A stretch of DNA of 64,000 nt from Marinobacterium arenosum (GTDB taxonomy: Bacteria; Pseudomonadota; Gammaproteobacteria; Pseudomonadales; Balneatricaceae): positions 1-64,000 of the forward strand of contig NZ_JAILYN010000027.1 of the NCBI RefSeq assembly GCF_019795155.1, in the 5' to 3' direction. Under the pieces are notes generated by a model. That model was given only the letters and a program-made list of their open reading frames with translations, had not been told where the DNA came from and ran no database searches. The first letter of the stretch is position 1, and each line of letters begins with the position of its first letter. Below are positions 43,177-52,211 of the stretch, in pieces. The translations under genes and the position numbers were made by a program.

Positions 43177-43656
43177 ATGTCGCAGAGAGAAGAGGGGCCC
43201 CTGCTGGACAGTTACGACCGGCGCATCCTGACCGAACTGCAGCGCGATGGCCGGATCAAGAACCAGACCCTGGCCGACAAGGTGGGCTTGTCGCCGGCGG
43301 CCTGCTGGCGGCGGGTCAAGGCGCTGGAGCAGGCCGGGGTGATCCGCCGCTACACCGCCTTGGTCGATGCCGACAAGGTCGGCCGTGGCCTCTGCGTGCT
43401 GGTGATGGTGTCGCTGGTGCGCCACTCCACCGACAGCTCCGGCGAGTTCGAGGCGGCGGTACGCGACTATCCCGAGGTGTTGCAGTGCTTCGCGGTGACC
43501 GGCACCGCCGATTTCATGCTGCGGGTGGTGGTGCCGGATATGGCCGCCTACGACCGTTTCCTGACCGAGAAGCTGTTCCCGCTGCCGGACATCTCCCAAG
43601 TGCACTCCAACTTCGCGCTGCGCGAGGTCAAGCAGGACAGTGCGATTCCATTGTAG
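43177..43656 (+). CDS. Lrp/AsnC-family transcriptional regulator
   Basis: This protein has 159 aa. The N-terminal helix-turn-helix is DRRILTELQRDGRIKNQTLADKVGLSPAACWRRVKAL, and the C-terminal RAM ligand-binding domain runs about 75-150 (LQCFAVTGTADFMLRVVVPDMAAYDRFL). Such regulators sense amino acids. It is divergent from the amino-acid oxidation cluster, so it is the likely local regulator, with a Phe, Trp, Leu or similar effector (inference). Confidence 0.95.
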   Translation: MSQREEGPLLDSYDRRILTELQRDGRIKNQTLADKVGLSPAACWRRVKALEQAGVIRRYTALVDADKVGRGLCVLVMVSLVRHSTDSSGEFEAAVRDYPEVLQCFAVTGTADFMLRVVVPDMAAYDRFLTEKLFPLPDISQVHSNFALREVKQDSAIPL

Positions 43657-43662
43657 TTATTT

Positions 43663-43727
43663 TGCCGCCTTCCGCCTTCCGCCTTCCGCCTTCTGTCGTC
43701 CGATCGGCTGCTTCGCTGATCGGACGG
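43663..43727. repeat. Heptamer tandem repeat and hairpin between convergent genes
   Basis: CCGCCTT is repeated four times (about 43664-43693). It is followed by the hairpin GTCCGATC...GATCGGAC (43698-43725), which may end transcription from either side. Confidence 0.65.
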
Positions 43728-43743
43728 AACAGTATTAAAAAAA

Positions 43744-44442
43744 CTAAACAACCAGCGTATGGCCGTGGCGTTTCAGCCAGTCGCGCTGGGCTTTCCAGTC
43801 CGGGCAGAGTGTTTCGACCTGTTGCCAGAATGCCGCCGAGTGGTTCGGGTGGACCAGGTGGGAGACCTCGTGGGCGACCAGGTAGTCGATCACCGGCTCC
43901 GGCGCCGCCAGGATCAGCCAGTTGTACTGCAGGTCGCCGCGGTGGGTGCAGTGGCCCCATTTCGAGCGGGTGCGACGTACCCGTACCTGGCCGACCGGCC
44001 GGCCGATCCGCGCCGCCAGGGTGCGTGATTTTTCATCCAATAGTCGCAATGCCTGCTGGCGGTACCACTGCTCCAGCAGACGCTGAACGGCGGCCTGCTG
44101 GCGGGTCGGGTCCGCTTGTCGGCGCAGCCGTACGATCAACTGCTCGCCAATCCGCTCCACCTCGCCACGGCTGGCGGGCAGGATCCGCAGCTTCAATGGC
44201 CGGCCCAGGTAATCGAACGGCTCGCCATCGATATACTGTTTTTCCAGCAGTGGTCCGGCCTGCTTGAACAGCGCCAGTTTCTGCTCGATCCAGCCGGCCT
44301 TGCGGCGCAGCACCCGGTCGATCTCCTGCTGATCCAGCTGGCTGGGCACGCTGACGGTGACCCCGTCGGGGGCGACCCGGATGCCGATGGTGCGGCGGCG
44401 GGCGGAACGTTTGAGTCGGTAGTCGAAACTGAATCGGGACAT
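43744..44442 (-). CDS. YgjP-type (M48-like) metallopeptidase domain protein
   Basis: This protein has 232 aa. The zinc motif is VAHEVSHLVHPNHSAAFW (HExxH plus a downstream His), preceded by the family block RSKWGHCTHRGDLQYNWLI. It has no signal peptide or membrane span, so it is cytosolic. The N-terminus (SFDYRLKRSARRRTIGIRV) matches the DUF45/YgjP start. The biological substrate of this family is poorly known. It is convergent with the Lrp-family gene. Confidence 0.92.
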   Translation of the reverse strand: MSRFSFDYRLKRSARRRTIGIRVAPDGVTVSVPSQLDQQEIDRVLRRKAGWIEQKLALFKQAGPLLEKQYIDGEPFDYLGRPLKLRILPASRGEVERIGEQLIVRLRRQADPTRQQAAVQRLLEQWYRQQALRLLDEKSRTLAARIGRPVGQVRVRRTRSKWGHCTHRGDLQYNWLILAAPEPVIDYLVAHEVSHLVHPNHSAAFWQQVETLCPDWKAQRDWLKRHGHTLVV

Positions 44443-44569
44443 GGTGACGGACTTGTTTAGATACGGCGGTTTGATCCGGCAGCCTAGCGGAAATCCACCG
44501 CCCGGTGAATTCGGGGAGTCCCTCGATTGCCACTTGTATCTGTTAGCGCCGCGTCGGTGCTAGCAAAAA

Positions 44570-44593
44570 CTTATTTAGCAGGCGCTAAATAAG
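44570..44593. promoter_or_regulatory. Perfect inverted repeat upstream of the TonB-receptor operon
   Basis: CTTATTTAGC-AGGC-GCTAAATAAG has 10-bp perfect arms and lies 115 bp before the receptor start, in an otherwise gene-free gap. The sequence TGTTAGCGCC just upstream (44541-44550) resembles half of it. It is a candidate operator, since no T-run follows it. Confidence 0.55.
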
Positions 44594-44707
44594 CCGTTCG
44601 GCGACTAGATAGTTTCATATTGAATGGACATACTTAACCCCGATGTCCATCGCGTCTGTTTGAATTCGCGATGCGTGAGTTAACCAAGGAATGACCAGAA
44701 GAATAAT

Positions 44708-46801
44708 ATGGCACCCTTCCAGACAGAGCTGCGACGCGCGCTGCGCGGTATCAGCAGCGTATTTTTGGCGCTCGGCAGTGCGGCGGCTTTGGCTGCCGAC
44801 GATCCCGCGTTTTTGTTTACCGAGCAGGATTACCTGAGCGATATCCCGGAGGTGATCTCCGCCACCCGGATGTCGCAGAAGCTGACCCAAGCACCGGCGG
44901 CGATCACCATCATTGATCAAGAGACCATCCGGGCGGCGGGCGTCATCGAAGTGACCGACCTGTTCCGGCTGGTGCCGGGGATGCAGGCGTTCAACGTGGC
45001 CCACAACAAGTTCGGTGTCACCTACCACGGTGTCAGCGATAACTTTCCCACCAAATTGGAGGTGATGGTGGACGGCCGCAGTATCTACCTGCCGCTGCTG
45101 TCCACGGTGGACTGGGGCAGCCTGGGGCTGGCGTTGGAGGATATCTCCCATATCGAGGTGGTGCGCGGCTCCAACGTGCCGGCCTATGGTTCCAACGCCT
45201 TTCTCGGGGCGATCAATATCGTCACCCGCAGCCCGCTGGCCGAAGTCGAGCAGAACTCGATTAAAACGGTGCAGGGGGCGCAGGGCACCCAGCACTACGA
45301 GTTCCGTCACAGTGGCATGGGCGAGTGGGCCAACTACCGGATCAGCGGCGGTTATCGCAGCAATGACGGCACCGATCTGTTCGGCGACAGTGAGATCGAC
45401 CGCTATTTCAACTTTGCCAGCTCGTTTTCGCCCAGCCTGAACGACACCGTCGAACTGCAACTGGGCGCCACCGACGGCCATGTCGATCTGGTGGCCGGCG
45501 ATAAACTGGATGGTCCGGTCGACCGGCGCCAGAACGAGAGCAATTACCAGTACCTGCGCTGGAACCGGATTCTCGACGGCCGGCAAGATCTGCAGCTGTC
45601 GCTGTACCGCAACTACCTGGACCTGGATACCGAGCTGCTCAGCGCCGAGCAGGTGATCGTCCGCGAGGTCGATGCGATTGACGACCTGGCGACCGCTCAT
45701 CTGTTCGCCCTGTCACAGGGGCTGGACGGCACCTTCCTGCGGGCCGATGCTGAGCATGGCAGCACCGAGACCTGGGATACCGAACTGCAGTACACCGGCC
45801 ACCTCGACGACCGCTGGAGCCTGATTCTAGGCGGCGGTTACCGCTACGAAACCGCTGCCAGCGACAGTTTGCTGGCCTCCTCGGCCGATATCGGCGAGGA
45901 GCGCTGGCGGCTGTTCACTAACCTGCAGTGGCTACAGAGCGACCAGCTGACCTGGAACGCCGGCATGATGTACGAGTACAGTTCGGCGATTCACACCGGC
46001 CGGGTTTCGCCCAGGCTGGCGGCGAACTACCTGCTCAGCGAAGGTACCGCAGTGCGCGCCGCCTATACCCGGGCCTACCGGATGCCGTCGCTGCTGGATG
46101 CCCATAACTCGTCCCGGATTCTGCGCAATGACGGCACGGTCTGGGACTCGATTCAGGTGTCGAACGACCAGCTCAGCCCGGAAAAACTGGACTCCTTCGA
46201 GTTGGGGCTCTATACCCGGCTGGGACAGTGGGACAGCGAACTGGACCTGCGGCTGTTCCATGAACGGGTGCGTGACGGCCTGACCACCTTCTTCTTCGTG
46301 ACCGACGACATCAACGGTTTCTCCAGCCGTATCGACAATACCGCGCAATGGGATGCCAACGGCTTCGAGCTGCAGTACCGGGCGCGCCCCTGGATGGATG
46401 GTCTGCTGCAGTTGAGCTATGGCTACGTCAATATCGACGGCACCCGCGACCGGGGCGTCAAGGATCCGGATCAGGCGGAGTTTGCCGGCGGCGCCGAGTC
46501 GATCGATAATGCGGCACCGGAGAACACCCTGTCGTTGCTGCTCAGCCAGCACTTTTCCGGCGGTTGGCAAGCCAGTATGGCGGTTTACCATATGAGTGAT
46601 GTACGCTGGTTCGAAGGTGGCCAGCGGGAAGGCTATTGGCGCACCGACTTGAGGCTGGCGCGCACTATGCCATTGGACGCCGACTGGCGGGCAGAGCTGG
46701 CGTTGGTAGTGCAGGATGCATTCAACGAGAGCTATGCCGAATTCTACCCGTTCAACGAATTTGACAGGCGGGCATTCGTTCAGCTGCGATTAGTGCACTG
46801 A
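44708..46801 (+). CDS. TonB-dependent outer-membrane receptor
   Basis: This protein has 697 aa. The signal peptide ends near LGSAAALAAD (residue about 31). The plug domain (about 45-165) has SATRMSQKLTQAPAAITIIDQETI, VTDLFRLVPGMQ, YHGVSDNFPTKLEVMVDGRS and VVRGSNVPAYGSNAFLGAINI. The rest is a 22-strand-type barrel with alternating aromatic strands. It is somewhat shorter than siderophore receptors. It is followed within 40 bp by a periplasmic-binding-like gene and then a hybrid kinase, so uptake and sensing may be linked. The ligand is unknown. Confidence 0.93.
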   Translation: MAPFQTELRRALRGISSVFLALGSAAALAADDPAFLFTEQDYLSDIPEVISATRMSQKLTQAPAAITIIDQETIRAAGVIEVTDLFRLVPGMQAFNVAHNKFGVTYHGVSDNFPTKLEVMVDGRSIYLPLLSTVDWGSLGLALEDISHIEVVRGSNVPAYGSNAFLGAINIVTRSPLAEVEQNSIKTVQGAQGTQHYEFRHSGMGEWANYRISGGYRSNDGTDLFGDSEIDRYFNFASSFSPSLNDTVELQLGATDGHVDLVAGDKLDGPVDRRQNESNYQYLRWNRILDGRQDLQLSLYRNYLDLDTELLSAEQVIVREVDAIDDLATAHLFALSQGLDGTFLRADAEHGSTETWDTELQYTGHLDDRWSLILGGGYRYETAASDSLLASSADIGEERWRLFTNLQWLQSDQLTWNAGMMYEYSSAIHTGRVSPRLAANYLLSEGTAVRAAYTRAYRMPSLLDAHNSSRILRNDGTVWDSIQVSNDQLSPEKLDSFELGLYTRLGQWDSELDLRLFHERVRDGLTTFFFVTDDINGFSSRIDNTAQWDANGFELQYRARPWMDGLLQLSYGYVNIDGTRDRGVKDPDQAEFAGGAESIDNAAPENTLSLLLSQHFSGGWQASMAVYHMSDVRWFEGGQREGYWRTDLRLARTMPLDADWRAELALVVQDAFNESYAEFYPFNEFDRRAFVQLRLVH

Positions 46802-46839
46802 AACTGATACTCTGATCGCAAAGGACTGTGCGGATCAAA

Positions 46840-47790
46840 ATGAAGTATAAGCGGCGTTTTAACCTCGGCCGATTCGGCGGACGGCTTTTGCTGAGCCTCT
46901 GTCTGCTGCTGTCGTCGTCACCGCTGCTGGCCAGGACGCTGGTGGTGCTGAGCGGCGATGCCGAGGTTTATCACAATGTCGCCGTTGCCCTGCGGGTGCA
47001 GTTGCGCGATTCGAGCGAGGTGCTGACGCTCGAACAGTTACGGCAAGATCCGCCAGCCGGGCTGGCGCAAAGCGATACCCTGGTGGCGGTTGGTGCCGCC
47101 GCCTTCGAGCAGCTGTTGCAGCTGCCGCCAGAGCGGCACCGGCTACTGGCCACCTTCATTCCCGAAAGTACCTACCATGCACTGCTGGCCCGCCACGGCG
47201 AAGCCTGGCGCCAGAAGCCCGGCCTCTTGTCCGCCATCTACCTTGACCAACCGCTACGGCGACAGCTGCAGCTGGCCCGCCTGGTGGTACCCAAGGCACG
47301 GCGCATCGGCACCGCGCTGGGGCCGGCGACCCGTCACCAGTTGGCCGAGTTGCAGGCCGAAGCCAAGTCGCTGAACTTCGAGCTGGTGCACGCCGAACTT
47401 TCGGCGGACGACAACCCGGTGCGCCGGCTGCAGCCGATCATCGAGCGCAGCGACCTGTTTTTGCCACTGCCGGACCAGGCGGTGTTCAACCGCACCACCG
47501 CCAAATGGATTCTCTATATCGCCTACCGCAAGCGGGTGCCGCTGATCGGCTTCTCGCGCAAGTACGTTGAAGCGGGGGCCGTGGCCGGGGTCTATTCCAG
47601 CGCCACCCAGATCGGCCGCCAGTCCGCCGAACTGCTTAACGACCGGGCCGATAAGCGCGCGCCGCTGCCGCCGCCGCAGTTTCCCAAATATTATTCCGTG
47701 ATCACCAACCGGGTGGCCGCCCGTACCCTGCAGCTGGAGCTGCCGACGGATGCGGCATTGGAAGCCCGTTTGCAGGAGATGTCGCCTTGA
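46840..47790 (+). CDS. ABC-type periplasmic binding-like protein (PF04392-like)
   Basis: This protein has 316 aa from ATG 46840; a GTG at 46828 sits too near AAAGGA. The signal peptide is FGGRLLLSLCLLLSSSPLLARTL. The two-lobed fold resembles ABC_sub_bind (TrpX-type) proteins: TLVAVGAAAFEQLLQLP, SAIYLDQPLRRQLQLARLVV and LIGFSRKYVEAGAVAGVYSS. No ABC permease or ATPase is adjacent. Its stop overlaps the hybrid kinase start, so it more likely presents a ligand to the kinase than to a transporter (inference). Confidence 0.85.
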   Translation: MKYKRRFNLGRFGGRLLLSLCLLLSSSPLLARTLVVLSGDAEVYHNVAVALRVQLRDSSEVLTLEQLRQDPPAGLAQSDTLVAVGAAAFEQLLQLPPERHRLLATFIPESTYHALLARHGEAWRQKPGLLSAIYLDQPLRRQLQLARLVVPKARRIGTALGPATRHQLAELQAEAKSLNFELVHAELSADDNPVRRLQPIIERSDLFLPLPDQAVFNRTTAKWILYIAYRKRVPLIGFSRKYVEAGAVAGVYSSATQIGRQSAELLNDRADKRAPLPPPQFPKYYSVITNRVAARTLQLELPTDAALEARLQEMSP

Positions 47791-50408
47791 ACCCGCGGGG
47801 CAGTATCAAGAGCCAGATGTTGATCGTATCGGTGCTGCCGTTGCTGGCGTTCGCACTGATGCTGGGCAGTTACTTTATCCACAGCCGGGTACAGGATACC
47901 GACCAGGAGCTGACCAGCCGTGGCCAGACGATCGCCCGCCTGATGGCGGTGTCGGTGGAGTTCGGCTTGCTGACCGGCAACCAGCCGATGCTGGCCGGCC
48001 AGTTGCGGGCGCCACTGCAGCAGGAGGATGTCGCCGATATCGTGGTGCTGGACCGCCAGTTCGACGAATTGGCCCGCCGACACGACACCGATATCCCGGT
48101 GGAGCGGCAGGATGCCTATCCCCGTTTCGAAGATGATCACGGCTTCTTCCTGGCGCCGGTGACCACCAGCGGCATCGCCTTCCTGGATTCGCCGGAGCTG
48201 GCTGGCGGCAGCGCCGAGAAGGAGATTATCGGCTGGGTGGTGGTGGTGATGTCACGTGAAGCCACCTACGTGCGGCAGCGGGATATCGTGCTGAACGGCA
48301 TCGGTCTGCTGGTGTTGGGGATGGTGGTGGCGTTGCTGCTGGTATCCCGCTTCAGCCGCAATATTATCGGCCCGGTGGTCGACCTGACCGGGGTGGTGCA
48401 GGAGATCCAGAGCGGCAACTATCGCCGCCGCGCGCGTGAGCACGCCCGTGGCGAGCTGCAGGTACTGGCGCGCGGTTTCAACCGGATGGCGGAGCGGATC
48501 GAGGAATCGAACCGCTCGCTGGAGGCGCGGGTGGAGGAGAAAACCCGCATGGTGCGTCGTACCCTGGCGGACCTGGAACGTAAGAACAACGACCTGACCC
48601 GGGCCCGCGAACGGGCCGACCGGGCCAATGTGGCCAAGGACGAGTTCCTGGCCCGGATGAGCCACGAACTGCGTACTCCGCTGACCTCGGTGTTGGGCTT
48701 TTCGCGGATGCTGAGCGATACCGAGCTCAACCCCGACCAGCGGGAGTTCACCCGGATCATCAATCACACCTCCAACCTGTTGCTGTCGATCATCGATGAC
48801 ATTCTCGACTTCTCCAAGCTGGAGTCGAACGCCATCAGCCTGGAGGCATTGCCGTTTTCGCTGGCTGACTGCGTACAGGATGTACTGGAGATGCTGGCAC
48901 CGGTGGCGCATGAGAAACGGATCGAACTGGTACTGCTGCTCGATCCGGAGTTGCCGATGCAGGTGCTGGGCGACCAGGTGAGGGTACGCCAGGTGCTGTC
49001 CAACCTGGTCAGCAATGCGTTGAAGTTTACCGACCAGGGGCAGGTGCTGGTGTCGCTGACGCCGGGCGCGCGCAATGGCACCATCCAGACGGTGCAACTT
49101 CAGATACAGGACACCGGCATCGGGATCCCGGCCCGCCAGGCGAAGAACCTGTTCCGGGCATTCAGCCAGGCCGACACCTCGATCACCCGGCGATATGGCG
49201 GGTCCGGGCTGGGGCTGGCGATTGCCCGCCGGCTGGTGCAACTGATGGGGGGAAGCATCGATCTGCAGTCGGAAGAGAACCGCGGCACCGAGGTGACGCT
49301 GGACGTTCCGTTCCCGGTGGTGACGCCGGCGATGCGCGTGTCGCAGCCGTTGCTGGAGCGGGCGCTGATCTACGATGCCAATCCCCAGGCGCGCAAATCG
49401 GCGCGCTACCAGTTGCACCGGGTGGTCAACCGGACGCAGTCGGTCAGTTCGCCACAGGCGGTGCTCGATACGCTGAACCAGCTGTCCTTCGACGCGGTCT
49501 TTGTCGGCATCGGCCCGCAGGATGAGCTGTCCCATCAACTGGTCGATTGGCTGGCCAAGGTCCGGGCACTGCATCGGGGCCGACTGGTATTGCTGAGCGG
49601 CCAACAGCGTGAGCTGCCGGACACGCTGGCGGTCGATCAATTACGTAAACCGCTGCAGCCGAAGGCGCTGCAGACGTTGCTGCAACCGGATGGCGAGGCG
49701 ATCGAAGTGTCGGATCCGGCGGGGCCTTCGTTATTGCCGGCGAGTACCCAGATTCTGGTGGCCGAGGACAACAACTTCAACCGCCTGCTGCTACGTCGCG
49801 TACTGGAACGGGCCGGCGCTCAGGTACTGGAGGTGATCAGCGGCGTCGAGGCGGTGGTCTGTGCCGAGGAGTTCGATCCGGCACTGATCCTGATGGATGT
49901 GCATATGCCGGAGATGGATGGCATCGAGGCGACCTCGCGTATCCGCCAGGCCGGCTATCGCAAGCCGATCCTGGCGTTGACCGCCAATGTGGTGGACAGC
50001 GAGCACGAAGCGTTGCGTGCCGCCGGCGTCAACGAGGTGCTGTTGAAACCGATCGACGACCGTCTGCTGATCGAACAGATCAACCGTTATCTCGGCGAAG
50101 TGCTGGCACCGCTGCCGGATAATGGCGAGCAGGGCACCGACCTGTCCCGTTACGAGATCGGCCAGGACCAGCTGCATAATGAACTGGAGTCGCAGTTGGA
50201 GGGATTGCATCAGGCGTTCTCCGCCAGCGACCGGGAGCGGCTGCGGCACCATACCCACCAACTGATCGGCCTGGCCGGACTCTACGATATGCCGGAGCTG
50301 GAGGTGGTCAGCGTCGACCTGAACCGGGCCGCCAAGCAGCTGGGGATGCGGGATATCTGGCAACAGCTGTGGCGGCTGCGGCGGCTGATCGAGCATCAGC
50401 AGTATTAG
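47787..50408 (+). CDS. BarA-like hybrid sensor histidine kinase
   Basis: This kinase has 873 aa. The TTG start at 47787 overlaps the upstream TGA (TTGA) and has AGGAG at a good distance. Membrane spans at about residues 10-30 and 170-190 enclose a periplasmic domain of about 140 residues. HAMP follows, then coiled coil and the H-box ARMSHELRTPLTSVLGF (His about 293). The ATPase boxes are NLVSNALKF, DTGIGIP and GSGLGLAI. Next comes a receiver-like domain without the acceptor Asp (about 520-630). A normal receiver has Asp about 703 in LILMDVHMPEMDG, and an Hpt domain has His near 824 (HTHQLIGLAG). No response regulator is adjacent. Confidence 0.94.
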   Translation: MNPRGSIKSQMLIVSVLPLLAFALMLGSYFIHSRVQDTDQELTSRGQTIARLMAVSVEFGLLTGNQPMLAGQLRAPLQQEDVADIVVLDRQFDELARRHDTDIPVERQDAYPRFEDDHGFFLAPVTTSGIAFLDSPELAGGSAEKEIIGWVVVVMSREATYVRQRDIVLNGIGLLVLGMVVALLLVSRFSRNIIGPVVDLTGVVQEIQSGNYRRRAREHARGELQVLARGFNRMAERIEESNRSLEARVEEKTRMVRRTLADLERKNNDLTRARERADRANVAKDEFLARMSHELRTPLTSVLGFSRMLSDTELNPDQREFTRIINHTSNLLLSIIDDILDFSKLESNAISLEALPFSLADCVQDVLEMLAPVAHEKRIELVLLLDPELPMQVLGDQVRVRQVLSNLVSNALKFTDQGQVLVSLTPGARNGTIQTVQLQIQDTGIGIPARQAKNLFRAFSQADTSITRRYGGSGLGLAIARRLVQLMGGSIDLQSEENRGTEVTLDVPFPVVTPAMRVSQPLLERALIYDANPQARKSARYQLHRVVNRTQSVSSPQAVLDTLNQLSFDAVFVGIGPQDELSHQLVDWLAKVRALHRGRLVLLSGQQRELPDTLAVDQLRKPLQPKALQTLLQPDGEAIEVSDPAGPSLLPASTQILVAEDNNFNRLLLRRVLERAGAQVLEVISGVEAVVCAEEFDPALILMDVHMPEMDGIEATSRIRQAGYRKPILALTANVVDSEHEALRAAGVNEVLLKPIDDRLLIEQINRYLGEVLAPLPDNGEQGTDLSRYEIGQDQLHNELESQLEGLHQAFSASDRERLRHHTHQLIGLAGLYDMPELEVVSVDLNRAAKQLGMRDIWQQLWRLRRLIEHQQY

Positions 50409-50412
50409 ATGA

Positions 50413-50853
50413 GTTAACAGTATTGAGTAAACAGTTAACAGTGGTTGGCTGCCAGCTGCAGGTTCCGGCTTCGTCTCTGGTGACTGTTAATTTCAAGTTA
50501 GTTAACAGGATTGAGTAAACAGGTGACAGTGGTTGGCTGCCTGCTTCAGGTTCCGGCTTCGTCTCTGTCTACCATTAATTTCATGTTAGTTAACAGGATT
50601 GAGTAAACAGATGACAGTGGTTGGGTGCCGGTTTTGGGTTCCGACTTCGCTCTGTCCACTGTTAATTTCAAGTCAGTTAACAGGATCGAGTAAACAGGTG
50701 ACAGTGGTTGGGTGCCAGCTTCGGGTTCCGACTTCGCTCTGTCCACTGTTAATGTCAAGTCAGTTAACAGGATTGAGTAAACAGATGACAGTGGTTGGGT
50801 GCCAGCTTCGGGTTCCGGCTTCGCTCTGTCTACTGTTAACTAAAAAACTGTTA
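50413..50853. repeat. Five-unit tandem repeat, period 87-88 bp
   Basis: Units start at 50413, 50501, 50589, 50676 and 50763. Each begins GTTAACAG(G/T)AT(T/C)GAGTAAACAG and contains GTGGTTGG(G/C)TGCC. Units join at CTGTTAAT...GTTAACAG, giving a hairpin at each boundary. The array fills the gap between the hybrid kinase and the convergent small gene. A fragment, GAGTTAACAGTGGTGAG, recurs at 59454. The 87-bp units stay open on the minus strand but have no start support or family resemblance. Confidence 0.9.
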
Positions 50854-50869
50854 ACTCAAATCTGTTAAC

Positions 50870-51244
50870 TCAAAACTCCCTATACACCGGCTCTTTTTCG
50901 ATCAGCCGGGCCAGTTCGTCGGCCAGTTTGGCGATCCGTTCTCGGCCGGCGCGGTCGTACAGGTAGCCGTTCAGGCCGGGCGAGGCGGGCGGTAGTTCGT
51001 CGCTGCCCTCTTCGATTTCAACACAGCACTGGCGGATGCGGTCCAGTTCCGGGTCGTAGTAGAGCGGATAGCCGATGAACATCTCCCAGGCCGCCCGTTC
51101 GGTGGTGCGCGCTTCGACGCCGCGCAGCAGCTTCAGTATCTGGCGCCGGGTGGGGCGGTAACGGGTATTGCGGGTGTAGTACAGGACCACCGCCAGCAGC
51201 CCCGTCACCAGCAGGGTGAACACGAAGACGGCGATAAATTCCAT
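50870..51244 (-). CDS. Small membrane-anchored protein of unknown function
   Basis: This protein has 124 aa. An N-terminal span (residues about 3-23, FIAVFVFTLLVTGLLAVVLYY) is followed by a basic stretch and a mainly helical cytoplasmic domain (ARTTERAAWEMFIGYPLYYDPELDRIRQ). I do not recognise the family by name. The length and composition are those of a real gene. It starts 16 bp after the DUF2489-like gene and is the last of a minus-strand set starting at trmL. Confidence 0.7.
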   Translation of the reverse strand: MEFIAVFVFTLLVTGLLAVVLYYTRNTRYRPTRRQILKLLRGVEARTTERAAWEMFIGYPLYYDPELDRIRQCCVEIEEGSDELPPASPGLNGYLYDRAGRERIAKLADELARLIEKEPVYREF

Positions 51245-51260
51245 ATTTTCTAGAAAAACC

Positions 51261-51740
51261 CTAGTGTCGGTCGAAGGCGTAGCTATGGATTGCCCGCGCG
51301 GCCGACAGGATCTGCTCCTGATGCTGGTTTTCCAACTTCCTCATCTCACGGATATAGCGCCGTTGCTGCGTTTTATCCAATTTCTGCCACTGTTCTTTGA
51401 TCGGGATATGCTGGGTCTGTTCGAAGATCAGTACGAAGATGTCGTAGGGCTCCTGGCGCAGCAGGTGCGGTGCCAGCGACTCCAACAGCACCTTGATGCG
51501 GATGCAGCCTTCGGTGAGGGTCAGTTTTTCGTCGGTTTCCATCGCCTGGGACAGCACCCGGATACTCTCGATCAGGTAGTCGCGCTGCTGCTGGGCTTTC
51601 TCGGCGGCCTGCTGCTCGAGCGCCTGCTGGCGCTGGCGGTGGTCGCGCTGAAACTTCAGCTGTTTCCAGATGAAGAGGCTGAGGCCGGCAATCAGTAGCA
51701 GGCCGGTGGCGATCAACAGGTAGGTGACGTAAGAGGGCAT
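51261..51740 (-). CDS. DUF2489-like membrane protein
   Basis: This protein has 159 aa from ATG 51740 (MPSYVTYLLIATGLLL), with GGAACA upstream. An upstream in-frame reading to 51806 adds residues with no membrane-protein character. It has one N-terminal span, a Gln-rich coiled coil (about 25-55) and a helical domain with ETDEKLTLTEGCIRIKVLLESLAPHLL, which I take to be DUF2489. The function is unknown. It is paired with the small membrane gene downstream. Confidence 0.8.
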   Translation of the reverse strand: MPSYVTYLLIATGLLLIAGLSLFIWKQLKFQRDHRQRQQALEQQAAEKAQQQRDYLIESIRVLSQAMETDEKLTLTEGCIRIKVLLESLAPHLLRQEPYDIFVLIFEQTQHIPIKEQWQKLDKTQQRRYIREMRKLENQHQEQILSAARAIHSYAFDRH

Positions 51741-51869
51741 TGCTGTTCCATCGTGTTCAGGGGCTCTGTCCGGCCGGTTCCGGACTCTGAACGCGATATT
51801 ATCCATGATTTCGCCGCTAAACCCAGCGGCTCGGTCGGAAATGCCTGCCGAGGAGGTGGCCCGACGCGT

Positions 51870-52184
51870 TTACCGTCGGGCGATCGACTGCAGCACCAGC
51901 CCGGCCTGGCCGTTGGCCAGCAGTTGCTCGATGCTGTCGGCGGCCATCGGCAGCACGCTGATCAAGGCATCGGCCGGTACCCGCAGGCAATCTTCCTGCG
52001 GTTGCAGCTGGTCAACCAGCAACAACACCGGCAGCGGCTGGGCGCGCAAACTGGTGAGGTTGCGCTGCTGCTGCGGATCGCCGTCGAAGCGGATGGTGCG
52101 CTGGCGATGGTCCTGGGCGTCGAGGTGGTCTTCGCTGGCGAAAATATTGCCTTGCCAGTGGGTCAGTATCAGGCAGTGCTGCAT
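51870..52184 (-). CDS. Hypothetical protein
   Basis: This protein has 104 aa and lies in the direction of trmL, starting 28 bp after its stop. No convincing ribosome site precedes the ATG. The sequence has plausible soluble-protein character (LPVLLLVDQLQPQEDCLRVPADALISVLPM) but I recognise no family. A frame on the opposite strand is also open, so the coding claim is modest. Confidence 0.45.
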   Translation of the reverse strand: MQHCLILTHWQGNIFASEDHLDAQDHRQRTIRFDGDPQQQRNLTSLRAQPLPVLLLVDQLQPQEDCLRVPADALISVLPMAADSIEQLLANGQAGLVLQSIARR

Positions 52185-52211
52185 GCGTGGGTACCGGAAT
52201 GATCGAAGCTG

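Noticed and set aside
50546-50758. 70-codon minus-strand frame in the tandem repeat
   Set aside because: It is open only because the unit is 87 bp long. There is no start support, and the first units break the period.
50413-50853. Possible CRISPR array
   Set aside because: Units are 87-88 bp and similar along their whole length, with no unique spacers, and no cas genes are in the window.
51753-52202. 149-codon plus-strand frame between the DUF2489-like and trmL genes
   Set aside because: It has no family resemblance or ribosome site, and the minus-strand arrangement fits better, although the 104 aa minus-strand call is itself weak.
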